A stretch of DNA of 64,000 nt from M0108 sp044228695 (lineage in GTDB: Bacteria > Pseudomonadota > Gammaproteobacteria > Chromatiales > Chromatiaceae): positions 1-64,000 of the forward strand of contig JBGAUK010000004.1 in assembly GCA_044228695.1 (NCBI GenBank), read 5' to 3'. The position numbers were made by a program, and so were the translations under genes. Below are positions 33,179-41,721 of this stretch, piece after piece. Position 1 is the stretch's first letter; each line of letters opens with the position of its first letter. The notes under the pieces are model-generated. The model had not been told where the DNA came from and did no database searches. It worked only from the letters and a program-made list of their open reading frames with translations.

Positions 33179-34652
33179 GGCAGTCGACCGGGGTGGCGGC
33201 CAGGATCCACACCGGGTTCTCGGGGACCAGGCGGTGCATGTCAAGGATGGGCTGGCCGCGGGAGGCCTGGAGCTGGGTGACATCCCAGCGGGCTTGCAGG
33301 GTCTTGAGTTCAGTCATGGCGAGGTGCAGGTTCTCGAAGGTGACAAAATTCATCACCAGCCAGCCCTCGGCCCGCAGGCGGGTCAGGACGAGCTGGATCA
33401 AGGCGGCGAGTTGCCCCCCGGAACCGCCGATGAAGACAGCGTCGGGGTCCGGCCAGTCCGCCAGGCCCTGGGGGGCCAGGCCCTGGAGCAGGCGGTAATT
33501 GGGGACGCCGAGGCGGCGGCGATTCTCCCGGGCGATGGCGGCATCCTCGGGGTTCTTTTCGATGGCGTGGACGAAGCCCAGGGGGCAGAGGCGCGCCGCC
33601 TCCAGACCCACGGCGCCGGAGCCCGCGCCGATGTCCCAGACAATGCTGTCGGCGCGCAGTTGCAGGCGGGCCAGGGACAGGGCGCGGGCCTCGCGCTTGG
33701 TGATCAGGCCCCGGTCGGGCTGGCGCTGATGGAACTGCTCGTCCGCCAGCCCGAAGAGGACCGGGGCGGGGGGGGGTGCCTGGCGGGTCAGGATGACCAG
33801 ATTGGGCTCGGCAAAGGTCATGGCGGCGGCCTGGACCAGGGCGCAATCGGCGATCACCTGCTCGTCGGGCTGGCGCAGGCGCGCGGCCACCGTCATGCGG
33901 AAGTCGGCCCCTAGGCCTTCCTGGACTAGCATGCGGGCGATGCGGTCCGGGCTGTTGGCCGGGCTGGTGAGAATGGCCAGGGTTGCGGTGACGGGGCTAG
34001 GTCCAGGTAAGCCGACGCGATCAGGGTTGGGAACCTGATCGGAAGGTAACACTTCAGCCCCCCCGACTGCCGGGTCTGGCTCCCTCCCCCCTTGCGGGGG
34101 AGGGTTGGGGAGAGGGGGCTGAAGGCTTACACCAGGACCGGAGCCCTTAGCAGGAGCGGCTTCCGGATACTGGAGGGCCCGCATGATGGGGTAGAGCCCG
34201 TGTTCCGGTCCCGCGCCCTCCCACCACTCGCCGCAATCCCGGCCGTGGACGGAGATGACGCTGAGGTCCTGCCAGGCGAGGCCAAGGCGGGCGCAGGCGA
34301 CCTGGAGCGTGGAGAGGTTAGGGAGGATTTCGAGGGGCAGGTCCGGGAGCCGGGCGCGCAGGTAGCCGGCGATGCCATGGAAGAGGGGATCGCCGGTGGC
34401 AAGGACCACCACCCGCCTGCCGGCCGCCAGCGCCGCGCGGATCCAGGCCGGGACGCTGCCCAGATAGCCCGTCAGGTCGCGGCGCTCGGCCTGGGGTGCC
34501 AGGTGAGCCGCACAGAGGTTCAAGAGGCGGGTGCCGCCGATAACCAGGTCCGCCGCTTGGAGATGAGCCAGGGCTGCGGCGGTCAGGCCGGCGGGGCCGT
34601 CGTCCAGGAGGCCGATGATTTGGCAGGGGTCGGCAGGGGATGGATCAGACAT
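33168..34652 (-). CDS. cobL: CobL: fused CbiE C5/15-methyltransferase and CbiT decarboxylating methyltransferase
   Basis: 494 aa, in frame from ATG 34652. The CbiE part spans ~10-285 with IIGLLDDGPAGL, LATGDPLFHGIAGYL, and VISVHGRD. CbiT spans ~305-490 with LITKREARALSLARL and SAM motif VWDIGAGSGAVGLEAARL, then AVFIGGSGGQ. The fusion is the normal CobL arrangement. Unusually, ~40 residues including LQPPLPNPPPQGGREP, read from a REP-like repeat, interrupt CbiE between its two subdomains (about residues 172-213; LAILTSPANSPDRIAR resumes the fold). It overlaps cbiD by eight bases. Confidence 0.93.
   Translation of the reverse strand: MSDPSPADPCQIIGLLDDGPAGLTAAALAHLQAADLVIGGTRLLNLCAAHLAPQAERRDLTGYLGSVPAWIRAALAAGRRVVVLATGDPLFHGIAGYLRARLPDLPLEILPNLSTLQVACARLGLAWQDLSVISVHGRDCGEWWEGAGPEHGLYPIMRALQYPEAAPAKGSGPGVSLQPPLPNPPPQGGREPDPAVGGAEVLPSDQVPNPDRVGLPGPSPVTATLAILTSPANSPDRIARMLVQEGLGADFRMTVAARLRQPDEQVIADCALVQAAAMTFAEPNLVILTRQAPPPAPVLFGLADEQFHQRQPDRGLITKREARALSLARLQLRADSIVWDIGAGSGAVGLEAARLCPLGFVHAIEKNPEDAAIARENRRRLGVPNYRLLQGLAPQGLADWPDPDAVFIGGSGGQLAALIQLVLTRLRAEGWLVMNFVTFENLHLAMTELKTLQARWDVTQLQASRGQPILDMHRLVPENPVWILAATPVDCHDR
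34079..34126 (+). repeat. REP-like GC-rich repeat, copy B (inside cobL)
   Basis: CTCCCTCCCCCCTTGCGGGG continues with GGAGGGTTGGGGAGAGGGGG and CTGAAGG. It is almost identical to copy A and in the same orientation. It encodes QPPLPNPPPQGGRE within the CbiE half of cobL. Confidence 0.85.
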
Positions 34653-35859
34653 CGCTCTGTAACCCTTCGGACCCCTCTCCCCAACCCTCCCCCGCAAGGG
34701 GGGAGGGAGCCGGAGATGGTGTGCTGCCATTGGCAGGGGCCGCTGGGGCCGACGCCGCAGTGGCGATCTGCTCCCGCCCCTCGAAATCGCAGACCATGAC
34801 CTGGAGCGCAAATTGGCCGGGATAGCGCGCGGTCAGGGTTCGCACTAAACGCTGGGCCAGGGCCTGGTGAAAGGCCGGGCTCAGGCCCAGCTCGGCCAGG
34901 CGCTCCGCCGCGTAACGCGCGGTCTCGGCCTGGCGGATGTCCGCGCAGACCTCGGCGGGCGCCCCGCACTCCTGGGCCAGTTCCGCCAGCAGGCCCCGAT
35001 CCACCTCGGCGCGCCGGGCGTGGGTGAGAGTCTCGCCCTGGGCCATCTTGGCGAGCTTGCCCACCATGCAGCCGATGACGACCCGGCGGATGCCCTGCTT
35101 GACGGCGGTGTCCAGGGCGGCGCCGGTGAAGTCCCCCATCTGCACGAAACAGGCGGGGGCCAGATGGGGCAGGGCCCGCATGACGAACTTCTCGGTGCGC
35201 CCGCCGGTAGTGAGGACCAGGGTGTCCTGGCCCTGGGCGGCGGCGACCTCGATGCCCTGGACCACGCTGGCGCGAAAGGAGGCGGTGGAATAGGGGCGCA
35301 CGATGCCGGAGGTGCCGAGGATGGAGATGCCCCCCAGGATGCCGAGGCGGGGGTTGAGGGTCTTTAACGCCATCTGGTCGCCGCCGGGTACCGAAATGGT
35401 CACCTCCAGCCCCTGCGCCGCCAGCCAGTGACCGGCGGCGGCGCGGACGTTGTCCTCGATGTTCCGGCGCGGCACCGGATTGATGGCCGGGCCCCCGACC
35501 GTCAGCCCCAGGCCGGGCAGGGTGACGGTGCCGATGCCGGGGCCACCCTGGAGGCGGACCTCCCCAGGGGCCTGCGGCAGGGGGCGGATATCGGCGGTGA
35601 GATGGGCACCGTTGGTGCAGTCCGGGTCGTCACCCGCGTCCTTGACCACCACGGCGTGGGCCAAACCCTTTTCCAGGCGGCCATTGCTCACGGCAAAGCT
35701 GGCCCATTGGCCGTTGGGGAGCAGGCAGACAATCTGTTCCGGCACCCGGCCTGTGATGAGCCCCACCACCGCCGCCCGGGCGGCGGCGGCGGCACAGGCG
35801 CCCGTGGTGAAGCCGGTACGCAGGCCCCGCCGTCGCTTCTCCGGCGCCATCATGACCAT
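34645..35859 (-). CDS. cbiD: Cobalt-precorrin-5B C1-methyltransferase
   Basis: 404 aa. CbiD marks the anaerobic B12 route. GFTTGACAAAAARAA opens the protein; VKDAGDDPDCTNGA, ISVPGGDQMALKTLNPRLGI, GTSGIVRPYSTASF and LVLTTGGRTEKF follow. The family ends near DFEGRE; the last ~40 residues here (including SPAPSPLAGEGWGEG) are translated from a REP-like repeat that provides the tail up to the stop. It begins 198 bases after cobH, the widest gap within the cluster; no separate promoter is evident there. Confidence 0.94.
   Translation of the reverse strand: MVMMAPEKRRRGLRTGFTTGACAAAAARAAVVGLITGRVPEQIVCLLPNGQWASFAVSNGRLEKGLAHAVVVKDAGDDPDCTNGAHLTADIRPLPQAPGEVRLQGGPGIGTVTLPGLGLTVGGPAINPVPRRNIEDNVRAAAGHWLAAQGLEVTISVPGGDQMALKTLNPRLGILGGISILGTSGIVRPYSTASFRASVVQGIEVAAAQGQDTLVLTTGGRTEKFVMRALPHLAPACFVQMGDFTGAALDTAVKQGIRRVVIGCMVGKLAKMAQGETLTHARRAEVDRGLLAELAQECGAPAEVCADIRQAETARYAAERLAELGLSPAFHQALAQRLVRTLTARYPGQFALQVMVCDFEGREQIATAASAPAAPANGSTPSPAPSPLAGEGWGEGSEGLQSDV
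34664..34712 (-). repeat. REP-like GC-rich repeat, copy C (3' end of cbiD)
   Basis: CCCCTCTCCCCAACCCTCCC continues with CCGCAAGGGGGGAGGGAGCC. It is the reverse complement of copies A and B and encodes the C-terminal peptide PAPSPLAGEGWGEGSEG of CbiD. Confidence 0.85.
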
Positions 35860-36057
35860 GCCGGGGGAGTCCGCGACTGGGGCGGATGAGCAGCCCGGGT
35901 GGTCTCGGCGGGCCTGGGGAGACCTGGCCAGGATGGCGGCGTGCGTACCGCGACCGGATCGGGATCGGGGTCAAGATCGACACCGACACCGACGTCCAGC
36001 CTCTGACCTAGCCTTCCGGTAGCCGGCATTGGGCAGACCCCTGGCCGCTGATGCTGG

Positions 36058-36738
36058 TCAAGCCGCATCCTGGGCCTCGGCCAGGGCCAGCAGGGCATGG
36101 ATGGCGGCGACCACCAGGGTCGAACCGCCCTTGCGGCCCTGGGTCAGGATCCAGGGAATGTCCTGGATCTGGGCCAGGTCGGCCTTGGACTCGGCGGCGG
36201 AGACGAAGCCCACCGGCATGCCGATGATGAGGCTTGGCCGCGCCCCTTCTTCGCTCATCAGGCGCAGCACCTCCAGAAGGGCGGTCGGGGCATTGCCGAT
36301 GCCGACGATGCCGCCGTCGATCAGGCCCAGGCGCCGGGCCTTGCGCATGGCCTGGACGGCACGGGTGCTGTCCTCGGCGCGGGCCTGGCGGATGACGTCC
36401 TCGTCGTTGATGAATTGATGGATGTCGCCGCCGAAATGGGCCAGCCGGGGCCGGGAGACGCCGACCCGGATCATCTCGACATCCGCAACGATTGGCCGGC
36501 CTGCCCGCAGCGCGGCGATGCCGGCCTGGACCGCCGCCGGATGAAAGCGCGTCAGGCCATTGAACTCAAAATCGGCGGAGGCGTGGATCAGGCGCCGTAC
36601 CAGGGGCCATTGGTCGACGCTGTAGCCATGCGGCCCGGCCTCGCGATCGATGATGGCAAAGGAGGCGTGTTCGATGGTGCGGCCCGCCTGGGTCAGTTGC
36701 TCGGTGATCCTGGTGCTCATGTGGCTGCCGTCATTCAT
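36058..36738 (-). CDS. cobH: Precorrin-8X methylmutase
   Basis: 226 aa from ATG 36738 (MNDGSH); ATG 36720 (MSTRI) is an alternative. It moves the C11 methyl group to C12, giving hydrogenobyrinate or cobyrinate. The catalytic His lies in RRLIHASADFEF, and VADVEMIRVGVSR, GIGNAPTALLEVL and IIGMPVGFVSAAESK are the family blocks. It follows cbiX by 20 bases. Confidence 0.94.
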   Translation of the reverse strand: MNDGSHMSTRITEQLTQAGRTIEHASFAIIDREAGPHGYSVDQWPLVRRLIHASADFEFNGLTRFHPAAVQAGIAALRAGRPIVADVEMIRVGVSRPRLAHFGGDIHQFINDEDVIRQARAEDSTRAVQAMRKARRLGLIDGGIVGIGNAPTALLEVLRLMSEEGARPSLIIGMPVGFVSAAESKADLAQIQDIPWILTQGRKGGSTLVVAAIHALLALAEAQDAA

Positions 36739-36758
36739 GTCCTTGGTTGGTCCCGGGC

Positions 36759-37700
36759 TCAATGCCTGTCACCTCCGTGGCTAGGGTGACCGCCAGGGGG
36801 ATGGGCAGGGTGAGCCCGATCCTGGTGGTGATGAGGCTCGTGATGATGGCCATGACCGGGGGCCGGGTCGTGGTGGTGATGCAACCCGGACCCGTCCCGG
36901 GCCAGCTCCCGGTATTTGCAGCCATCGCAGGGCATGAGCCCCGTACCCGCCTGGCCCTCCCGCACGCGCTGCTCCAGCAGGTCGAAGATCTCATCCTCAA
37001 AGCCGAAATAGGCGCCCTGGGCAAAACGCAGGCGCGGATATTGTTTCCTCAGGTGCGCCATCTGGCGCTTGATGCGCTCCATGAGGCTGCCGGTAAAGAG
37101 ATAGTAGGGCAGGACGATGATCTGGGTCATGCCCAGCCGGGCCTGGCGCTGGACCACCCGCTCCAGCCGCGGATAGGCGACCCCGGTGAAGGCGATATCC
37201 ACCAGGTCGTGGTCGCTGGCCTCGAAGAGCCAGCGCGCCATCTTGGCCACCTCGCCGTTGGCCATGGGATCCGAGGAACCCCGGCCGAGGAGGATGACCC
37301 CCGTGGTCTGGGGGTCGGGCCGGTCCAAATCGTCCATGGCCTGGCCCAACCGCCGCTTCAGGACGTTCAGGATGCTGTCCTCGGCACCGAGATGGGGGAC
37401 ATAAACGAAGGCAGTATCCGGAAAGGCCGCCCGGGCCGCCTGGAGGTGCTCGGGGAGTTCCATCTTCACATGGCCGGCGGCGTTGAGGATGAGGGGCACT
37501 ACGATGACCCGGTCGGCGTCCCGGGAGGCTAGCGTCAGTCCCTCCGTCACCAGCAGGTCGGCGAATTCGATGAAGCACACCTGGATGTCCCAGTCCGGTT
37601 GGCGCTCGCGCCAGAGATGGGCGAACAACTCGACCTCGCGGTTGCCCTCACCGCCGGGATCACGGGAACCGTGTCCGACCAGCAAAATGATTTCCTTCAT
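36759..37700 (-). CDS. cbiX: Sirohydrochlorin cobaltochelatase, long form with histidine-rich tail
   Basis: 313 aa. The start MKEIILLVGHGSRDP carries the active-site His; a second homologous half has LLGRGSSDPMANGEVAKMA, with Arg in place of the His, as is usual for the C-terminal half of CbiX-L. The last ~70 residues contain MPCDGCKYRE (CXXC) and a run of about 18 His in ~45 residues (HHHHDPAPGHGHHHEPHHH), a probable cobalt store or metal-binding tail. It inserts Co2+ into sirohydrochlorin and commits the pathway to early cobalt insertion. Confidence 0.93.
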   Translation of the reverse strand: MKEIILLVGHGSRDPGGEGNREVELFAHLWRERQPDWDIQVCFIEFADLLVTEGLTLASRDADRVIVVPLILNAAGHVKMELPEHLQAARAAFPDTAFVYVPHLGAEDSILNVLKRRLGQAMDDLDRPDPQTTGVILLGRGSSDPMANGEVAKMARWLFEASDHDLVDIAFTGVAYPRLERVVQRQARLGMTQIIVLPYYLFTGSLMERIKRQMAHLRKQYPRLRFAQGAYFGFEDEIFDLLEQRVREGQAGTGLMPCDGCKYRELARDGSGLHHHHDPAPGHGHHHEPHHHQDRAHPAHPPGGHPSHGGDRH

Positions 37701-37752
37701 GGGGTTACCCTCATGACCCTTGGCGCCCCTGGAGTGGCGATAACCTGACTTT

Positions 37753-38676
37753 TCATGTTTGGTCTTCCGTGCCGGGCTCGATACCCTGTCGCGTGGTCGA
37801 GCGGTTGGTGGTGAAGCTATTGGGTGCCTGCCCTGGGCTGGCGGTATCGGGATGGTCGGGATACCGATGCGCCTTATCCTCGGCCTTGGCCACTGGTCTG
37901 GCGCTGCCACGGCGAAAACGGTGGCCGAAGCCGGCGTCGTAGAGTTTGGATTTATGCAGCGTAGGCCAGTGGCGGGCACCCAGGGTGGGGCTGACGATGA
38001 TCATGGCCTGGCTGTGGATACCGGCGGCGCGGCACTGGTCGCGGATGTCGGCCAGGGTGCCGTGCAGTATGACCTCCTCCCCCGGCCAGCTCGCCTTGTG
38101 GACCACCAGCACCGGGGCATCCTCGCGCCAGCCGGCCGCCCGGAGTTCGGCCTGGATCTCCTTGAGCAGGGTGATGGAGAGGAAGATGCAGAGGGTGCAG
38201 TGATGCCGCGCCAGTTCCGCCAGGGACTCGCCCTCGGGCATGGGGGTGCGGCCCGCGACGCGGGTGATGATGACGGTCTGGGTCACCTCCGGCAGGGTCA
38301 GGCTTTCCACCGCCGCCGCCGCCGAGGCCAGGGCCGAGGAGATGCCCGGCACCACCCCGACCTCGATCCCGGCGGCGTCCAGGGGCTGGACCATCTCGAT
38401 CAGGGCTCCGTAGAGGCTGGGGTCGCCGGTCTGCAGCCGCACCACGCACTCATGCCTTCCGGCCTGGTCGATCAGCCAGGCGGCGATGGCCTCCAGATCC
38501 AGATCCTTGGAGTCGGCGATCGCGCAATCGGGCGGGGCCCAGCGCAGGGCGGTGTCCGAAACCAGGGACCCGGCGTAGAGAATGGCCCCGGCGCGGGCGA
38601 CCAGATCCCGACCTCGGATCGTGATGAGATCGGGGTCCCCGGGGCCTGCGCCGACGAACCAGACCTTACCCATCAA
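37753..38676 (-). CDS. cobM: Precorrin-4/cobalt-precorrin-4 C11-methyltransferase
   Basis: 307 aa. VWFVGAGPGDPDLITIRG, LYAGSLVSDTALRWAP, VVRLQTGDPSLYGALIEM, VVPGISSALASAAA and HKASWPGEEVILHGTL are all standard CobM/CbiF blocks. Residues beyond ~258 (ARPVAKAEDKAHRYPDHP and on) form a polar tail of about 50 residues absent from ordinary family members. The start overlaps the cbiM stop by four bases. Confidence 0.94.
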   Translation of the reverse strand: MMGKVWFVGAGPGDPDLITIRGRDLVARAGAILYAGSLVSDTALRWAPPDCAIADSKDLDLEAIAAWLIDQAGRHECVVRLQTGDPSLYGALIEMVQPLDAAGIEVGVVPGISSALASAAAAVESLTLPEVTQTVIITRVAGRTPMPEGESLAELARHHCTLCIFLSITLLKEIQAELRAAGWREDAPVLVVHKASWPGEEVILHGTLADIRDQCRAAGIHSQAMIIVSPTLGARHWPTLHKSKLYDAGFGHRFRRGSARPVAKAEDKAHRYPDHPDTASPGQAPNSFTTNRSTTRQGIEPGTEDQT

Positions 38677-39326
38677 GCCAGCCGGAGGGCGCCGACGCTG
38701 AAGCAGGTCGCCACCAGGGGCCGGTCCTCATGGCGCTTGAGCAGCCGCAGGGCACCGTAGGTCACCAGGGGCTCGATGGCGACGATGGCCAGGTAGGAGG
38801 TCGCGAAGGCGGCCCAGGCGGCCAGGGGCGTCGCAACCTCCGCGGCCAGCAGCCAGAAGCCCACCATGAGGGTGACACCGCTGTAATAGAGGGCGTCGAG
38901 CTTGACGATGGTCGCCCAACCGATGCGCTTGCCGCTGGCGGCTTCGCGCAGTTGGCGGCCCAGGCCGTAATGCACCGCCAGCAGGGGCAGGATCAGGGAC
39001 AGGGCATTGACCGCCAGGTGCTGCAGGTCCAGGGGGGCAAACAGCAGCCCCTGGAGTAGCAGTCCCAGGGCGAAGCCATAGAGGGTGGGCAGGAAGCCCA
39101 GGGTCAGATAGATGGCCATTGCGCCGACAAAGTGTAGTTCCGAGGGCCCCACCGGCAGATGAAAGCCCTGCATGAAGACCGAGAAGAAGAGGGCGGCGAT
39201 CAGGGCGCGGATCAGGTCCGCCGACTGCTTGAGCAGACCCTGGGCGTAGAGGCCCAGCAGGCCCAGGGCCGAGATGTTGGCGAGCAGCACCTTGGTGGGT
39301 GCCAGGAGTCCGGGTTCGATATGCAT
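38673..39326 (-). CDS. cbiM: CbiM-like cobalt ECF-transporter S component
   Basis: 217 aa, seven or so hydrophobic segments. The N-terminal MHIEPG fits the metal-binding Met-His start of CbiM, and FHLPVGPSELHFVGAMAIYL is the family core. It would bring Co2+ for CbiX. No cbiN, cbiQ or cbiO is present in the window, so partners must be elsewhere or the S component works alone, as some CbiM proteins reportedly can at low rate. It lies 36 bases after cobB. Confidence 0.85.
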   Translation of the reverse strand: MHIEPGLLAPTKVLLANISALGLLGLYAQGLLKQSADLIRALIAALFFSVFMQGFHLPVGPSELHFVGAMAIYLTLGFLPTLYGFALGLLLQGLLFAPLDLQHLAVNALSLILPLLAVHYGLGRQLREAASGKRIGWATIVKLDALYYSGVTLMVGFWLLAAEVATPLAAWAAFATSYLAIVAIEPLVTYGALRLLKRHEDRPLVATCFSVGALRLA

Positions 39327-39362
39327 GGTGGCTTCTCTGGGTGGGCGCCTCGGTGGGAGGCT

Positions 39363-40832
39363 TCAGGTGGACGTGGGCGGCCGGGGCGCGAACAGCCGTG
39401 CCGTGGCCCTGGGGTTGGACGGGAAATAGAGGTGCAGATAGGAGGCCAGGAGCGAGCCCAGGCGGTAGGCTGGTTCACTCCCGTGGCCCCGCCGCGCCTG
39501 GCTCATGGCAAGGGGCGTCAAGGGCGTCTCCAGCCGGGAGTAATGGAAGCTATGGCCGCGCAGGGCGCCCTCGGGTAGCGTGATCTCATGCATGCCCAGA
39601 TTGGCGAGCCTGTCCCCCATCCGGGCCTGGCCGGGCACCAAGCCGGCCATGGCGGTAACCTGGCCCTGGGTGTCGGTCAGGGACTCCAGCAGATAGAGCA
39701 TGCCGCCGCACTCGGCGAGGATGGGCTTGTCCGCGGCATGATGGGCGCGGATGGCCGCCTGCATGGCGGTGTTGGCGGCCAGGCGTTCGAGGTGGAGTTC
39801 CGGATAGCCGCCTGGTAGGTAGAGTGCATCCGCGGCTGGCAAGGTACTGTCGGCGAGGGGCGAGAAAAAGGCGAGCTCGGCGCCCAGTTCGGTCAGTAGC
39901 TCCAGGTTGGCGCGGTAGAGGAAGGCAAAAGCGGCGTCACGGGCAACGGCGATGCGCACCCCCGCGAGGGGCTGGGACGGGGAGGTGGCCCGCGTCTGGG
40001 AGGATGATCCTTCCCCCCCCTCTCCCCAGCCCTCCCCCACCAGCGGGGAGGGAGCATTAGGGTCCAGCCAGTCGCTGGACTCAGCCCCTCGCGGGAGCAA
40101 GTTGGGGGGAGGGGGATCAGCTGTTGCCGGAAAGGTATTAACCGGCTCCGGAGCGACGACGGGGCTAAAAATGACTGCCGCTGGCAGGGCTGGATCCGTC
40201 AGCCGCAGGGCCGCCGCGGCCTGGTCCAGGCGCGCCTCCAGGTCGGCGATCTGCGCGGCCTGCACCAGCCCCAGGTGGCGGGAGGGGAGGGCGATGTCCG
40301 CGTCGCGCGGCAGCCAGCCCAGGGCGGTCAGCCCGGGCGGCAGGCTCTCGGCCAGCATCTGGTAATGTCGTTCGCCCGCGACGCGATTGGCGAAGACCCC
40401 TGCGAAGGGCAGACCCGGCCGGTAGGTCGCCAAGCCAAGGGCCAGGGCGCCAAAGGTCTGGGCCATGTGGCTGGCGTCGATGATGGCGAGGATGGGAATG
40501 CCCAGCCGGGTCGCCAGGTCGGCGCTGGAGCTATCGCCATCGAAGAGCCCCATGACGCCCTCGATCAGGATGAGGTCCGCCTCGCTCGCCGCCTGGTACA
40601 GAAGCTGGCGGCAGTGGGCCTCGCCCCCCATCCAGAGGTCGAGCTGATAGACCGGCGCCCCCGAGGCCCGCTCCAGGATCATGGGGTCCAGAAAGTCGGG
40701 ACCTGTCTTGAAGACCCGCACCAGCCGGCCCAGGTCCCGGTGATGACGGGCCAGGGCGGCCGTGACCGTCGTCTTGCCTTGCCCGGAGGCCGGGGCGGCT
40801 AGAAAGAGGGCGGGACAGGCTCGCCCGTTCAC
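39363..40832 (-). CDS. cobB: Cobyrinate a,c-diamide synthase
   Basis: 489 aa. It amidates the a and c side chains using glutamine and ATP. The dethiobiotin-synthetase-like N-domain has SGQGKTTVTAALAR and FKTGPDFLDP; VEGVMGLFDG follows. The glutaminase domain carries LPGGYPELH and the nucleophile Cys in LAECGGMLYL. Between the domains about 60 residues (roughly 225-285), including NAPSPLVGEGWGEGGEG, are read from two REP-like repeats. Equivalent name cbiA. It is second in the riboswitch operon, 58 bases after cobO. Confidence 0.94.
   Translation of the reverse strand: MNGRACPALFLAAPASGQGKTTVTAALARHHRDLGRLVRVFKTGPDFLDPMILERASGAPVYQLDLWMGGEAHCRQLLYQAASEADLILIEGVMGLFDGDSSSADLATRLGIPILAIIDASHMAQTFGALALGLATYRPGLPFAGVFANRVAGERHYQMLAESLPPGLTALGWLPRDADIALPSRHLGLVQAAQIADLEARLDQAAAALRLTDPALPAAVIFSPVVAPEPVNTFPATADPPPPNLLPRGAESSDWLDPNAPSPLVGEGWGEGGEGSSSQTRATSPSQPLAGVRIAVARDAAFAFLYRANLELLTELGAELAFFSPLADSTLPAADALYLPGGYPELHLERLAANTAMQAAIRAHHAADKPILAECGGMLYLLESLTDTQGQVTAMAGLVPGQARMGDRLANLGMHEITLPEGALRGHSFHYSRLETPLTPLAMSQARRGHGSEPAYRLGSLLASYLHLYFPSNPRATARLFAPRPPTST
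40010..40056 (-). repeat. REP-like GC-rich repeat, copy D (inside cobB)
   Basis: CCCCCCTCTCCCCAGCCCTC continues with CCCCACCAGCGGGGAGGGAG. Same orientation as copy C; encodes PSPLVGEGWGEGGEG in the linker of CobB. Confidence 0.8.
40078..40126 (+). repeat. REP-like GC-rich repeat, degenerate copy E (inside cobB)
   Basis: CAGCCCCTCGCGGGAGCAAG continues with TTGGGGGGAGGGGGATCAGCT, a diverged relative of copies A and B in the opposite orientation to copy D, 22 bases away. Together D and E may form a larger inverted unit. Confidence 0.55.
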
Positions 40833-40890
40833 GACCGAGGCTCCCTATCGACACCGCGACCAGAGGCCGGCTTGGCTATCATCCCGGCGG

Positions 40891-41505
40891 TCACAGGTCG
40901 ACCCCCCTCTGGGCCTTGATCCCGGCGCGAAAGGCGTGCTTGAGATCGGCCATCTCCGTGACGGTGTCCGCCAAGGCGCACAGGGCCTCGGGGGCGGCGC
41001 GTCCGGTGATCACCACGTGCTGGCCGGCGGGACGGGCCGCGAGGTCGGCTAGGACCTCCGCCATATCCAGCCAGCCATATTTCAGCGGATAAGTGACTTC
41101 ATCCAACACGACCAGGCCTAGGGCGGGATCGCGGAGCATAGCCCGCGCCTGGGCCCAGCCCGCTTGTGCCGTCTCGGCATCCCGGGCACGGTCCTGGGTC
41201 TCCCAGGTGAAGCCCTCGCCCAGCACCAGCCAGGTTACCCCCGGCTGGCGGCTGAAAAAGGCTTCCTCCCCCGTATCCTGACAGCCCTTGATGAACTGGG
41301 CGACCCCGACCTGGAGGCCGTGGCCCAGGGCCCGCGCGACCATGCCAAAGGCGGAGCTGGATTTGCCCTTGCCATTGCCCGTGAGCACCAGCAGCAGGCC
41401 CTGTTCCCGGTCGGCCCGGGCGATGGCGGCGTCGATCAAGTCTTTCTTGCGTCGCATGCGATCCCGGTGACGTTGGTCCCGGTCGATGGCATCGGTGGGA
41501 GTCAT
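40891..41505 (-). CDS. cobO: Cob(I)yrinic acid a,c-diamide adenosyltransferase
   Basis: 204 aa from ATG 41505, with GGAG in the leader (CTGGAGTCATC). It adds the 5'-deoxyadenosyl upper ligand. P-loop TGNGKGKSSSAFGM, FIKGCQDTGEEAFF, VVLDEVTYPLKYGWLD and VITGRAAPEAL define CobO/BtuR-type enzymes. As first gene of the cluster it is directly under the cobalamin riboswitch. Confidence 0.95.
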   Translation of the reverse strand: MTPTDAIDRDQRHRDRMRRKKDLIDAAIARADREQGLLLVLTGNGKGKSSSAFGMVARALGHGLQVGVAQFIKGCQDTGEEAFFSRQPGVTWLVLGEGFTWETQDRARDAETAQAGWAQARAMLRDPALGLVVLDEVTYPLKYGWLDMAEVLADLAARPAGQHVVITGRAAPEALCALADTVTEMADLKHAFRAGIKAQRGVDL

Positions 41506-41657
41506 GATGACTCCAGCCAGGAAAAGACAATAAATAGGGCATAGGGCCGAGGGCGGTCCAGGGGACGCCAAGCCGAGGGCGGGAAATGAACGAATTGCAC
41601 GGCAAATTCCTCAGGCGCACCACCCGTGCACCGATCGGCCAGGTTCCGGCGGACAAG

Positions 41658-41691
41658 AAAAATACTCCAGCGGGAACAGCTACTTGTTCCC
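41658..41691 (-). terminator. Possible riboswitch-linked terminator hairpin
   Basis: On the minus strand GGGAACA-AGTAGC-TGTTCCC (41691-41672) is a perfect 7-bp hairpin; GCTGGAGTA then TTTTT (41662-41658) follows. The T run starts about nine bases after the stem, longer than usual, so it is a weak terminator candidate between aptamer and cobO. Confidence 0.35.
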
Positions 41692-41721
41692 CTCGCCAGC
41701 GCCATTTACATCGTCCGCAAT

